From Pyronema omphalodes (Eukaryota > Ascomycota > Pezizomycetes > Pezizales > Pyronemataceae): a stretch of DNA of 64,000 bases. The stretch is from positions 62,001-126,000 of the forward strand of contig JAJJXM010000029.1 in the NCBI GenBank assembly GCA_024516155.1, read 5' to 3'. This document shows, one piece after another, positions 11,503 to 23,866 of the stretch (position 1 is the stretch's first letter; the number at the start of each line of letters is the position of its first letter). The translations under genes and the position numbers were made by a program. The notes beneath the pieces were generated by a model that had not been told where the DNA came from, ran no database searches, and was given only the letters and a program-made list of their open reading frames with translations.

Positions 11503-12732
11503 CTAACTGAGCTTTGCAAGGAGAGCAGTCAACATCTCGCGCATTTCGGCGCGAGACTTTTCCGCTTCCCTTTTTTCTTGTTCCCTTACACGTAAATCCT
11601 CTTCACGCTGCTTATCCCTTTGCTCTCGGTCCGCCTCCACCTGGGCCCTAAGGTCTTCAATCGCTGTGATACCACACCGAATCTCAGCACTCTTAAGAAT
11701 TGCGTTTTCGATGCCTTGACCAAATTCCTTCAAAGCGTTAAGCAGTGCCTGAGTATCATCTGATGTTCCGGGCTCCGCTGTAGTCTTCCTTCTTTTACTC
11801 CTGGGCCTCTCTTCCCAATCAGCATCGTCCTCGGAATCTCCCTGTGAAGCTTCACCCTCCTCATCCACCTCTTCAGCTCTTCTCTTTTTCTTTTCACTTC
11901 GCGGCTTAAGCAAATTAGCTCTCCGTTCCGCCGCCTCTTCAGCTTCCTTCTCCTTTGTAGCAACCGGCTTCTTTGCATCAACTTTCAGCACCTTCTTATC
12001 ATCCTCGATTTCAATCCACCGATCCAAAGTCTGTATCAGCTCCGCATGCTGCTTAACCGGATCAGATTTTGTATTTTTCTGCGCCAAAACATTTCTCCGA
12101 GCCGCCACCATATCATCCACAGTACTTTGAGGATCCTTCAACAAGACCCTACGTTCTTGTTGTAAAAGCAATGACATTTTGCTCCAGAACTGTTTTTTCC
12201 GTCCATAAACATTCTCCTTATGACACTGAATACAGAACTTCAGAAGTGCAAGTCGATCACTATCATCCATCTGACTCGCTTTTTTCAACGGGCCGGTGAT
12301 GCCTCCTACTATGCTTAAGGTGGTTGGTGGAACTGGTGGTTGGGCGTGTTGTGCGGGATGCGCGGGATGCGTAGGTTGCGCGGGCATGGGACCGGGTGCG
12401 GGCCCGGGTCCTGGCGCCGGCATAGGACCGAGGCCAGGAACAAATATCATTTGTGGGTGCTGTGGTGGCATCCCATATTGTACATGCGGACCTCCGTGGC
12501 CATATTGCCAGTGCTGGGGAGGGATTTGATGAAAATACTGCTGATTTGGAATGGGAGCAGGAGCTGGAATATGAACTGGGGCTTGAACTGGAGCTGGAGT
12601 TGGAGTGGGAATTGGAGTAGGAATTGGAGTGTGAACAGGAGCTGTTTCTCGGGGAGTCGAAGGGGTGTTGCTGCTAGGTGTCTGTGGAACTGTTGCTGCC
12701 GGTGGTGTTGGCGTCGCGGGAGTGTCGGTCAT
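11503..12732 (-). CDS. Harbinger-type accessory DNA-binding protein (Myb/SANT-like)
   Basis: Single-exon frame of 409 aa. The start is placed at the ATG at 12732 (MTDTPATPTP); the frame stays open further upstream but only to non-ATG codons. Residues 1-140 are strongly Pro/Thr/Gly-rich and disordered-looking. Residues about 150-260 form a helical block with SDRLALLKFCIQCHKEN and KKQFWSKMSLLLQQE, which looks like a Myb/SANT-like DNA-binding domain of the type carried by ORF1 of PIF/Harbinger elements. Basic clusters near residues 281 and 314 (KKKRR, SKRRK) are probable nuclear localisation signals. Residues about 345-405 are a Glu/Arg coiled coil. It ends 158 bp from the end of the convergent transposase. 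The pairing is what supports the role; the domain alone is weak evidence. Confidence 0.65.
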   Translation of the reverse strand: MTDTPATPTPPAATVPQTPSSNTPSTPRETAPVHTPIPTPIPTPTPAPVQAPVHIPAPAPIPNQQYFHQIPPQHWQYGHGGPHVQYGMPPQHPQMIFVPGLGPMPAPGPGPAPGPMPAQPTHPAHPAQHAQPPVPPTTLSIVGGITGPLKKASQMDDSDRLALLKFCIQCHKENVYGRKKQFWSKMSLLLQQERRVLLKDPQSTVDDMVAARRNVLAQKNTKSDPVKQHAELIQTLDRWIEIEDDKKVLKVDAKKPVATKEKEAEEAAERRANLLKPRSEKKKRRAEEVDEEGEASQGDSEDDADWEERPRSKRRKTTAEPGTSDDTQALLNALKEFGQGIENAILKSAEIRCGITAIEDLRAQVEADREQRDKQREEDLRVREQEKREAEKSRAEMREMLTALLAKLS

Positions 12733-13244
12733 GGTTTTATCGAGGTTGCAATGCGTATGGTATCGTATGTAACGGTAAGTAAGAAAAGAAACTGGAAAAG
12801 AAAGTAGAAAGAAACTCGGGAAGAAACTCGGAAAAGATAAGAATTGTAAAAACCGCAAGAAGGAGTAGTAGTAGAATAGAAACCCAAACCGTGTTCTATC
12901 AGGACTATCCCGGGATTTAGCAACAGGAAAAATGTCGTCTTGAATGGTCCGGGGGATTCACTCCTTCTATGTATGTATGGGTGCTGCTCCATGTGGCGGT
13001 TTATGCGCCCGCCTGAAGTATTTTCCGCGCTAACAACCGGTCTGGATCCCGAACGCTAATACGCGGCGGCGGCGCTCCTGCTGAAAGAAGACTGGTATAC
13101 ATGCGGGCCATATGCATGGGGCTATGGGATACGACTGTATGAATTTTATGACATGAGAGATTCAGGGTGAAGCCGGATACGCGAATACGGAAGCGAAAAT
13201 CTTGTCGTTAATCCGGGCTCCTTCGCTGCCAAAGTAGATTTGCT

Positions 13245-13277
13245 GAATCCCGAATCCCGAATCCCGAATCCCGAATC
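13245..13277. repeat. GAATCCC heptanucleotide tandem repeat
   Basis: Four full copies and a partial fifth copy of GAATCCC, all identical. Confidence 0.9.
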
Positions 13278-14155
13278 ATAAACCACCACCATGGAAACCC
13301 CAAGACAGCGAAGCCAAACGCACACCAAACTGCTACTACTACATATACTACACAGTACATCCATAACGCCCCGCAAGTCGAAGATGCTAAACCTCGCTAA
13401 GAAATGTATCACATGTATGTCTCATGCATATGTGTATCCGCCTTCTTTGGGAAGGACTCGGTTCAGCGCAATACATAGATACGTCAGGTGGATGTGCGCA
13501 CGGACCTCCGTCTACATGGAACGTAGATGGTGTAGCCCTCATTGGTTTACACTGGCACCTGGGCAAAGGCATTGTTTTGGGGGTTGCTGAATCCTGAGCT
13601 TGCTTGTCCCGAGTTGGTAAAAGGGAGGGTGGGGGGGGGGGGGGGGCGGTCTTGAATACAGAGCTAGAGCCATACCCAGGGGAGGCATCCAACGGTTTAT
13701 TCATGTAAAACAGCCCATACCAACAATTACCAATTAACTTCTAAAACATCAAAATATCCTTGAAGAACTCAAGTTTCCCATATCTCTTGATAGAACATCG
13801 GATTTGAAATGTTTGTCCAGGATATTTAGATACGCTCTCGACGCAAATTGTTTTTTCCCTAGTGACCTAACCTCATTTTTCAAGTTAATTCCTGCTATTT
13901 TTACCTCCTCTATTTAAACTTTCCTATTTACAGTGTATTTGTATAAATCTCGCCCATCTCTAACCGGAACGAATGGAACGAATAGAGCACCTAACTACCC
14001 CTACCCCTACATTGCACATGAAACCCAAATCCATGAATTCCATTAGGATAAACACAACATGAAGGAATCCACAAGTGACAACCTGGAACGACAGTATTGA
14101 AGATTGGTAAAGTATATACATATCCATATCCATATCCTCAGTTATCTTAACAGCC

Positions 14156-14226
14156 ACTCTATATCCTCTATATCCTCTATATCCTCTATATCCTCTATAT
14201 CCTCTATATCCTCTATATCCTCTATA
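14156..14226. repeat. 9-bp microsatellite (CTCTATATC)
   Basis: About eight perfect copies of a 9-bp unit; the multiple-of-three period keeps a spurious frame open on both strands. Confidence 0.95.
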
Positions 14227-14340
14227 AGTAATATAATCTTTTTCTCCTTCTCTTTTATTCTTCATATATTCAATACAAAATCCATCTCGACAGCTAAAAC
14301 TGGATCTATACGTCGTGTTGCATATAAAAATCCTAGTAAG

Positions 14341-14411
14341 ATACATACATACATACATACATACATACATACATACATACATACATACATACATACATAC
14401 ATACATACATA
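14341..14411. repeat. CATA tetranucleotide microsatellite
   Basis: About seventeen uninterrupted copies of the CATA/ATAC tetranucleotide. Confidence 0.97.
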
Positions 14412-14980
14412 GTAATCACAGTATATCAACCCAACACCGACATTAGATATACAAAGAAAAAAACAAGATATAAAGCCCTATTTCTCCTCATATTTTCCCA
14501 GTGATTACCGTACAGAAAGGGTTTCTTTAATCGGTAGTTACCGGCTATATGTGAGGGTTTTCTGCCTGTGTATGTAACGATTCAGACTTCAATGGTGATT
14601 GTGGATGTTGATTTGATGATATCATTATATACATGGAAATCATGAGATATCACAGTATTTGAATTTTATATCATGACCTCCTTTCCCCCTGCCACCCCCC
14701 CCCCCCACCCTCCGCAATACCCATAGACTCTGCTGGGTATGGTCTTAGTATTTTGGTGTAAAGGGATATAAGTTATTTGTAGAAATGTTGGTAATCATTT
14801 AACTATTCGAGGCTTGCTATTTAATGACAGATATCGTGATTTATTTTCTTCGTTCATGTACCTCTCCATCTCTCTCCATCGTGTTATTTTCCCAGCCTCA
14901 AAACCGAAGAAGGAGTGAAACCAAGCCCTCTAGTCACAGTATCCCCATTTCCATACCCCAACCCCCCTCTTTCCCAATTT

Positions 14981-16127
14981 TCATTCCGTCATTTCACCCG
15001 GAATAACCTTCGGCCAAAAAAACGTTTTTCCCTCCGTCTCCATCTCTTCAGTATTCCCATCCTTCTTAATCTTCTTAATCACCTGCACCTCCGCAATAAA
15101 CTCCGTTGGTTTATCCGCAACTTCAACCGGATTCCCGAATTCATCCCAGGTATGTTTCGATGCCCATAAAGCTGCATTGAGACGATTTTGGTGGGCTTCG
15201 GCTCTTGATACTGGTGCTGGAGCTGTCTCGGGGGAGGGGGGAATTTCTTCGGGAGTTGGGGAGGGACTTGTACGCGAGCGGCGCCGTTTACGATTTGCTG
15301 CTGCGGCGGCGGCAAGGGCAGCGCGGCGTTTGGCTTCTGGGGGAAGAGTTAGCGGATTATACGAAAAGTATTAGGGTAGGGTAGGGTAGGGTAGGGTATG
15401 CGGGAATGATAGAGTGATGTGATGTGCTTGTAGAAAAGTTTGGGGAGCTTCCGAGAAAACATATGCAAACTGTGGCTACTGAAGCTTGTCTGATATGTTG
15501 AGAAAGAGCTGAAAGCTTCTGGACTTCCAAGCTCAATTCCTACTATCTTAACAATCAATTGACGAGCAATTCAATGGCCACAGTTTTCATCTGTCTGTAC
15601 AGAAGCTCCCCGTACCAAGCTTTGTCGGAATGGCGTAGCTGCAGAAAGATTGCGATGAGCCGCGGAAAAGCTAAAAAGAAACAACGGGATGGCGTACTTA
15701 AAAGTTCTTGAACCTCCGAATTGCGGAAGATAGCGATTTGTACGTCGGTTAGAGTACGCTTTGCTCCATCTGGGTAGTAACCCAGACCATCATCTTCGTA
15801 GGCTTCTTCGTCGTAGTACTCGTAGTAATCATCGCCCGTAGCTCCCGCAGCATTGGTTCCGCATAATGTAGAGCAAGCCGCCGATGAGGTTGGACATAAG
15901 TGTGTGTGGTGAAAAGCTGCGAGATCTTCCTATCACGCACTCAGTTAGCGAGACTTATTTATGGCTTGTTAAAAAGCAAAGAGTGGCAGTGGAATGGCCA
16001 TTAGAATAACTATTAGGAGCCACTGGTGCGAGATATCGCTGGTGGGAACCAGAGAGTAGCCGCTGTCTGGGGAATGGAAGCGAGGAGATGTGACAGCACG
16101 TACTGGAGTTACTGTTGGAATCTGCAT
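14981..16127 (-). CDS. Conserved fungal protein, probably DUF3807 type
   Basis: Three minus-strand exons: 16127-16104 (24 nt), 15929-15698 and 15336-14981; product 203 aa. Donors GTACGT and GTACGC, a CTAAC branch site before the second exon and CAG/TAG acceptors support the splicing, and the phase is kept at both joints. The protein opens MQIPTVTPEDLAAFHHTH, has a Tyr/Asp/Glu patch at residues 41-55, then GLGYYPDGAKRTLTDVQI and FRNSEVQELLKAKRR (to about residue 89), followed by an alanine run, a basic NRKRRRSR nuclear-signal-like cluster and a Pro/Ser/Glu linker. The final part contains ASKHTWDEFGNPVEV and a Lys-rich segment. The tyrosine-acidic patch followed by YYPDG-KRTLTD is what I remember of the uncharacterised fungal family DUF3807. 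Its function is unknown. The 361-bp second intron is long and carries a TAGGG repeat; an extra exon there is possible. Confidence 0.65.
15372..15399. repeat. TAGGG pentanucleotide repeat inside an intron
   Basis: About five copies of TAGGG within the second intron of the DUF3807-type gene. It resembles, but is not, the TTAGGG telomere repeat. Confidence 0.85.
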
Positions 16128-18486
16128 TATTCGGACCGCTTGTGTAAGTATGTAGTTTCGTTATCGTGTGATAGTTTCCGGCGCTTGCTCTTGTTGTCAC
16201 CGTCGGGAACTCGAGATGGATACGATGTTGCCTGCGTGAACCTCTAGCTTCTCCGGCGCGTATTGATAGCTGTTGGTTCCGTTGGTTCAAGGTATCGCGG
16301 CCATGACGGTAACATGCAGGGCACCCAGGGTTTGCCGGGCTTGGCGCGTTCTCACCGCAGTTGAATTATTTGACTCAGGACCACCATCCAGGAATTTGCC
16401 CGGCTTTGCCAGGACTTGCCAAGACTTCATCATTTTTGAGGAGCCTCTTCTTGAGAGAACCACTGTGGATGAATTGCATTTTGCAGAGCCTCAAAGCGCG
16501 CAACCTCGCTCAGCTGTCCGTAACCACACCACCGTTCGTTGGTCGAGGATATTACCAAATCCGCGTGGGGTCTCCCTTGAAAAATTTTGGCACTTTATCT
16601 TTACCCTAAAGTCATCTCTAGCTGCCCGTTCTATGTATGCGTGACTGCACCGTTTCCCCACGGAGTTGAGATGCGTAGAGTGGCTCTAGTTTTACAGTTA
16701 GCAGCCAGCACCGCCCACGAACCCGGCATGTTTTGTCTCGGGAAGGGAATTTAGAAAGCAACTCTCGCTCGCTGTCTGCATCCGCACTTTTTTGTTCCTT
16801 CCGTTGCATGCCCGTCGGTAGGCTGTGGTAGCCTGTTAGCAGCCCATGACAAGGATCTCCGAGGCTCCTCGGAGTCAATTGGGGAAACTGACCAAGAAGA
16901 GGGAACTAGAAACTTAGATCCCTTTGCCAGCCGTCCTCTAGAGAAGTCTGGGTGCGCAGGGGGTGAGGGGACGCTCGATCAAGGGTTTAGACGGTTCCAC
17001 GCCGCCAGATCTAGGGATCCCGATGACGCGAGAGTGGGCTGCCATGTTGCTGGCCGCGCTGCTTACAGATCTGGAAACACTATGGAAGGTGAGGCTCGGA
17101 GGGCTTGGCGAGTGGCAGTGAGAAGGGAGAATTTGCGGGAGGCAGGGCGGGGAGAGAGTGGATGGTGGGAGTGGAAGAAAAGGGAAGGGTAGAAGAGTGT
17201 TGCTGACTGAGCAGATGGTTGGGGGGTTAAAAAAAAACAAGAGAAGAGGGAAATGTTGCTGACTGAGCAGAAGGTGGAAGTGGAAGAGAAGAAAGAAGAA
17301 GAATTGCTGACTGAGCAGAAAGATGATGAGCGAGTTGTTGATTATGATGGGTATGATAATCTGATTGATAATGAAAATGATGATGGAGATGGAGATTGGA
17401 GTTTATTCCGAGTTGACGAGGAGGTTGTTGAGAAACGTAATTCATCTGTGCTGCAACAAATCTGCAACATACCCTTGAAGCAGAAAGAAGAAAGAAGAAA
17501 GAAGGATAGACAGAAGGCGGCTGTTATGCCGTTGCTGTTATATGTATGCTGCTGCTGCTGACGATGATGATGCAGATGCCGTTTGATGCAGATACCGTCC
17601 GATGTATGTCACTGTACGGTCTGCTGTGCGGCCGCTTGTACAGATACATCAGACCCGCCCTCCTCATTCAGGGCCGTGTCAGCCAGCCCCTCTCACTCAC
17701 TCCGCAGCGGGGGAAGGAGGATCAGTGGGGTTAACAGCAACAGCCATGTTAACAGCGAAGTATCTCCGTGACAAGAATCGGCGTCCAACTGACAAAGAAT
17801 CCATGAATCCACCCAGAGCCCATCAATTGACCACAAGCCTCCCCGTACCCACTTTCTATAGCATCCAGTAAACTTGATACCCGTGAACCCAACAAATAGC
17901 CATGGTCCATTATAGTATGTACTCGGACGGGTGCACCTCTTCGCGGCCTCAAGATCCTGATTCGCCTTGAAGGCATCGTGCGTTGTAGTTAAACGTATAA
18001 GGTATTATCATGAAGTCCTTTGTGTGAATCCATTCACGCTGAATTGAATAACACGCGTGTTTTATACAACAATTCCATAGCCAGAATGCCCTCCCAAACC
18101 TTTCCCCCGCCCTGCCCCCGATCCCACCTCTCGGAGCTCCGTTCCTAAAGTGCCTGAATTTGCCAATTTACCAGGTAGGGAGGTAGTAGGTAAGTATAGT
18201 ACCAGTCCAGGTTGACTTGCGGCGTTCCTGGTATTAGCTTTCAAGAAATCCGCGAACTTATTATTTACCCCTCCTTGACAAAATCCCAACAACAACGAAG
18301 ACTCACCACCCACCTCCACCACCGACCCAGTCTGACCCTGAGAAACCAACCATCCCAAGCACCAGAGTCCCCCTTCATCTTCTCCCATCACACCAGCATC
18401 CGCTTTTGATAAACCCCTCTGCCTCACCAAGCGCAGAACCCACTTCATTGTCGACGAGCGACGAGTACAGAACAAACTTTATCACG
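16128..18486. other. Intergenic between divergent genes (DUF3807-type and G6PD)
   Basis: Probable shared promoter region of two divergent genes. The last 200 bp before the G6PD start are CA/CT-rich, like a fungal 5' UTR. Between 17255 and 17520 the plus strand is purine-rich (GA/GAT repeats) and opens a Glu/Asp-rich frame without recognisable motifs. No gene is called. Confidence 0.5.
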
Positions 18487-20590
18487 ATGTCGGATACTAT
18501 TCTTCACCCTGATGTAGCTGCCGGTGCTGGGTGAGTGCTGTCAATCTGCGCGCAATGTTTCGTTTGATGCGCCGTGGGTTGAGGATTCCTCAACATCATC
18601 ACGCTGTCGAAGGGATGATTCATCCTCGAGCGCACAGACTGGGACTCGCTGAACCCACTTTTCACAGCAGACTTGGCTAACTTATCACCAACTGCAGCAA
18701 CCTCGAGCTCAAGGAGAACACCACTGTGGTCGTCCTTGGAGCATCCGGTGATCTTGCAAAGAAGAAGACTGTGAGTTTAAAAATTCTCGAAGTTTGGAGG
18801 CAAATTTGCTGATAATGACGTTCGCAGTTCCCAGCGCTCTTTGGTTTGGTCAGTGACATCATCCCCCAATATCGCCCCGATAAGCGATACACGACAACGA
18901 ACATGTCAATTGACACCCGTGTAGTACAGAAACAACTTCCTACCAAAGGACTGCCACATCGTCGGATATGCGCGCACGAAAATGGACCAGAAGGAGTACC
19001 TCTCCCGTATCAAATCTTACATCAAGACCCCCATAAAAGAGATGGAGGACCAGCTCGATGCTTTCTTGAAGAAGTGCACCTACGTCTCCGGACAGTACGA
19101 CCAGGATGAGTCTTTCCAGAGACTCCGCGACCACCTTAATGAGCTTGAGAAGGGACGGCCCGAGAACCACAGAATCTTTTACATGGCATTACCGCCCAGC
19201 GTTTTCACCACTGTTTCCCAGCATTTGAAGAAGAACTGCTACCCCGACCGTGGTATTGCACGATTGATCGTATGGGATATCTTTGAAATCCGCGGTTATT
19301 CATGCTAATCCCTTGCGCAGGTTGAGAAGCCTTTCGGACGTGACCTTCAGAGCTCCCGGGACCTTCAAAAGTCTCTCGAGCCTGACTGGAGAGAGGAGGA
19401 GATCTTCCGTATCGACCACTACCTCGGAAAGGAGATGGTAAAGAACTTGCTCATCCTCAGATTTGGTAACGAGTTCTTCGGAGCCACCTGGAACCGTAAC
19501 CACATCGACAACGTTCAGATTACCTTCAAGGAGCCTTTCGGAACTGAGGGACGTGGAGGTTACTTTGATGATTTCGGTATCATTCGTGATGTCATGCAGA
19601 ACCGTGAGTATGCCCCATTTGCGGAACGAAAGCTCAATTGCTGACCAACCATCAAAGACTTATTGCAGGTCTTGACGATCATCGGTATGGAGCGCCCCAT
19701 CTCCTTCTCTGCCGAGGACATCCGTGACGAAAAGGTGGGTGCTCCGAATATTTCCCCGCGAAATTCTGCTAATCCACCAATAGGTCCGTGTCCTTCGTGG
19801 AATCCCCGCCATTGAGCCCAAGAACGTCATCATCGGTCAGTACGGAAAGTCCCTCGACGGAAGCAAGCCCGGATATCTCGACGACGACACTGTCCCCAAG
19901 GACTCCAGATGCCCCACTTTCTGCGCTTTGGCTGTCTACATCAAGAACGAGCGATGGGACGGTGTTCCCTTTATTTTGAAGGCTGGAAAGGGTTAGTTAT
20001 TTCCGATTACTCAATTCTCCGCGCGTTGCAAGCTAACCCCCACCGACAGCCCTCAACGAGCAGAAGACTGAGATCCGTATCCAATTCAAGGACGTCACCT
20101 CCGGAATCTTCAAGGATATTCCCCGCAACGAGCTCGTCATCCGTGTCCAACCTAATGAGTCGGTCTACATCAAGATGAACTCCAAGCTCCCCGGATTGTC
20201 CATGCAGACTGCCGTTACCGAGCTCGACCTCACCTACCGTCGTCGTTTCTCGGACCTTAAGATTCCCGAGGCTTATGAGGCTCTTATCCTCGATGCCCTC
20301 AAGGGTGACCACTCTAACTTTGTCCGTGACGACGAGCTTGACGCCTCTTGGAGAATTTTCACTCCCCTCCTCCACTACCTTGACGAGAACAAGGAGATTA
20401 TCCCCATGGAGTACCCCTACGGTATGTACCCGGTGTGATGTGCAGTTAAGGTGAAACAAAACTAATTGACGCCCCAGGATCCCGTGGACCCGCCGTCCTC
20501 GATGACTTCACCGCCTCCTACGGATACAAGTTCAACGACCCCGCCGGATACCAGTGGCCTGTCCAGAGCACGCTTCCCACCAAGTTGTAG
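18487..20590 (+). CDS. ZWF1: Glucose-6-phosphate 1-dehydrogenase
   Basis: First and rate-limiting step of the oxidative pentose phosphate pathway in the cytosol, making NADPH. Nine exons: 18487-18530, 18698-18770, 18828-18848 (21 bp), 18925-19269, 19321-19603, 19658-19734, 19784-19991, 20050-20421, 20478-20590; all junctions are GT-AG and the frame is kept, giving 511 aa, the usual length. The nucleotide-binding fingerprint [11 protein letters not shown] is at residues 29-39, EKPFG at 163-167 and the substrate-site motif RIDHYLGK at 191-198. The C-terminal domain shows the expected [18 protein letters not shown] and [14 protein letters not shown]. Gly is mostly GGA and most other codons end in C, the pattern of a highly expressed gene in this genome; thioredoxin reductase shares it. 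A T-rich 3' region follows the stop. Confidence 0.97.
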
Positions 20591-23500
20591 AAAACACCAA
20601 ACGTATCGCATCATATCAACCACAATTATTTTACAATCTACGGGAAGCCTTTTGAATTCATGGTCGCGAGTAGCGATCAAGACCTGGGGCAAGGCTAGGC
20701 GCATGGTCGGGTTGGTTTATGGGTAGGCACAAAAGTAGAGCCCTTTTTCTCAAAGTTAATATTTTCTTTTTTTCCTTAGTAACTACTATTCCCACTGTTT
20801 TTGTTTGTCATAGCAAAGGTTTTTTTGTTCTTTTTTTGTTTTGCGCTTTTTTTTTTGTTCACTGTGTTGTTGTTTTTTCGTTTCCTTTTTGTTCTTTTTA
20901 CTTGGTTGGAAAGGCTGGTTTTTGAAACGGAAGATGGCTGGTTTTTGAATACTGTATGGGGTAAATATGTACCGCATGTTGAGATGCTTAGGTTTTTCCT
21001 TTTTCCTCTCTCACTTTTTTTCCATTGCAAAGAATTCTTATGATGAACCAAAAGGAAATGAAATGCTATTTAAGCTATCTTATCTACCTATCTTTCCATT
21101 TATCTTTCTATCCAACGATTGATTGACAGATGGTCGATATTTATCGAGCTTTAACAATGGCAAAATACCAGAATACCAAAATACCAAAATACCAAAATAT
21201 CAAATTATCATCACTTCATTCATATGCATATCAAGAAACCACGGAATTACCATCCATCGGCTTTAGAATGTGGGGGTTTAGAGCATATCGTTGTTCAAAC
21301 GTGATTTGATACAATCGTTGTGATGTGATGTGGGGTAGGCTGGCCGCTGTAGCAGCAATAACGAATAAGTGGACAAGCAACAGGTGGCCGTGGAGCTAGA
21401 GATCACCGTAAACCCGGTGAACTCGGCGCACGCTGAGAGAGAATAGAGGGAAGGGATATGGAGGTATGTGGTATGTGATGTGGTATGTAGTCTACGGTGT
21501 CTGCGGATAGCTCATGCTCCCCAGTCGGCGTCGGGATTGGATCTTGAGATTCGAGGTCACGGTCGGCGTCGGGTTGTGGGGTTATCGTTTTTCCGGCTCG
21601 TTTATGGTTACAGCCTACAGGATTAGGATGTATGTACAGTACCATACATGGCTCGGGTCAAATTCAGGTCATGTCCGGTCATCTTGGATTATGTGGGTCA
21701 CCTCGGATCGGATCTGGTTAAAGAAAACCAACCCAGGTCACAGGATCTTGAAACTACAACGCTAGGATGCTACGACGAATGGGTAATGGGTAAATTCAAA
21801 GTCAGCGGCCGGGTGTTCACATAAGCCTTACTGTTACCCTACGTGTTGCTTGCTGTATGTAGCTACGTATTAGAAGAGGAATTTAACTACATATCACTAC
21901 TTTATGTCTTATCACTCTGCTGGTATTATGGTGGTGTAGCTATTATGACGGTGTATAGATTGGCCGTTGTAGATGTTGTTGTCTGTAGTATGTACCCATA
22001 CCCATACCTATCCCGATTAATTTCCTTGTATTTCTTTCGCTATAGATCTTGGACGTATGGTGGATCACTTTTGACGCTTACTCGGACTCCTACGCTTATG
22101 TCCTTGAAGGGACCTATATATATCTATCATATATCTCTACCACATATCCATATTCTATATTGAAAAAGAATACCCAGGTCCGGTTGTTGCTTATAAGTTA
22201 TAAAGAGAGCTGTAGCTCTTGACGTAAGTGCTAAGCATGACATTTCAACCTTATATTATCATTCGTACTTTGTATTGCGTTGAATAAGATAATGCATCTT
22301 AACTTTTACATTACTCCTCCCTTTGTTTTCTTTGATGTTTTATATCCGTCTATGATTATTCTATATCGCTTAGGAATCTGTAATTAAGAAGTTCGTTCGG
22401 TGATTATGATAATCATTATTATGATTATGGGAAATGAAGAGATAGAAAATGATGGAAAAGAGAATAGAGAAAGGAGGAATGGAAAAATGAAGAAAGAAAA
22501 ATATTACGGTATAGAAGGTATGCTATGGTATATGATGCGGTATATATAGGGTACGGTATGGTATGGTGTATATAAGATATGATATATGTATATATAGGGT
22601 ACGGTATGGTATATTTGTGGATAGTTATACGTATATATATGACTATATATACATACGTTAAATTTACATACCCTGCCTTAGAAAAAGAAAAGAATAGACA
22701 AAAGCAAAGTTAGGAAAACAAAAAGAAATCTACATAATGAATCATCGAACCATCGAATCATTGATATTCGATATTCGATATTTGATATTCATTATGAGGC
22801 ATAGATAATCGTTTGCCATTGGTCAGTCACCATTACTCTTGCTGCCACCCGAAAATACTATTCATGATAACAACGTGTATTGATCCTGATCCTTGTTGTT
22901 ATCTCATCCGTATATAGAACACAGTATAGTAGCATTCCGTATATTCTATGCATTAAATTATTAGACTGCGTCTCACGAAGCCACAGAGTCACGGTGGATC
23001 CAAATATATATACATATATGGGGAAGTCGCAAGCCAACTAGATATAAAGTGATGAAAATGTAAAAGATATGAGTAATAAATATTATCAGTATAGTCGTAG
23101 TGGTAACTGAAAGAATAGTTCTGGTCTGGAAAAATAGGAGGAGATACTCGGTGAAGCTCTTAGCTCGCTGCTGAACAAAAATAATACTCTGTTTACTGCG
23201 ATTGTGGTACTTGGCGCTTCTTGGGGACAGTGGATACTCTGGATTATTATTTGGGGTTAGGATATAAAATTGGGAAAATTTCCCTCGCCTTTTCTTGTTG
23301 TCTTTACAAGCTATGGATCAACTAGCCCGAGGTTCATTTCATGGCTGTTGGTGCTGATTGTGAACCTTAGCTGCATGCATTGGGATAAAAGTGACTGGAA
23401 AGTACTACGGTTTTTTGGTCACTGGTGTAGTTTTTGTGGTCGAATAGGCGGAGTTTTTCTTAGGAAAGGAATCTCAGATATAGCTAGCGAAGCGATGGTT

Positions 23501-23866
23501 TGGAATTGGGATTGGATCAGTAAATACTCGAGATTGATGTCAATTAGTGAGACATTGGCGAAAATTCAGATTTGATATTTGTGATCACTCGGTGACACGT
23601 ATTGGAGTCGGGGTGACTTGGCCATTTTAATGAAAAGTCCAACGCTTAATAAAATATTATTACAAAAATAATAATATCACTGTCGTATTGTAGTACTTAG
23701 CGCAAGGCGTCGGCGTTATTTGAATACACATACCGTCACTCGACACAACTCTAGCTCACGTGCCGTCCCCGGAAAACGCGTCGCGTCATCCCAACCACAT
23801 TACCCGGCGCGACAGCTAGCTATCTCGCTTCCCTGTCCCTCCACAACAGCTATCGCCAACTTCACA
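20591..23866. other. Intergenic: G6PD 3' region and TFB1 upstream region
   Basis: The first 450 bp are T-rich and probably include the G6PD 3' UTR. The rest is AT-rich with short repeats: CAAAATAC near 21150-21200, GGTACGGTATGGTATA near 22540-22620, and ATTCGATA near 22740-22790. No reading frame has motif support. Confidence 0.5.

Larger units (their letters stand above)
12733..14980. other. Intergenic: simple repeats, no gene seen
   Basis: No gene is supported. The stretch contains a GAATCCC heptamer array, a G-rich run near 13630-13646, two microsatellites near 14.2-14.4 kb and a C-rich run near 14694-14706. Proline-coding shadows of the G/C runs account for the longer frames. Confidence 0.5.

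Noticed and set aside
15372..15399. Interstitial telomere repeat
   Set aside because: The unit is TAGGG rather than TTAGGG, has only about five copies and lies in an intron.
17253..17561. Acidic protein gene on the plus strand
   Set aside because: The frame follows GAA/GAT-rich low-complexity DNA in a promoter region and has no conserved segment.
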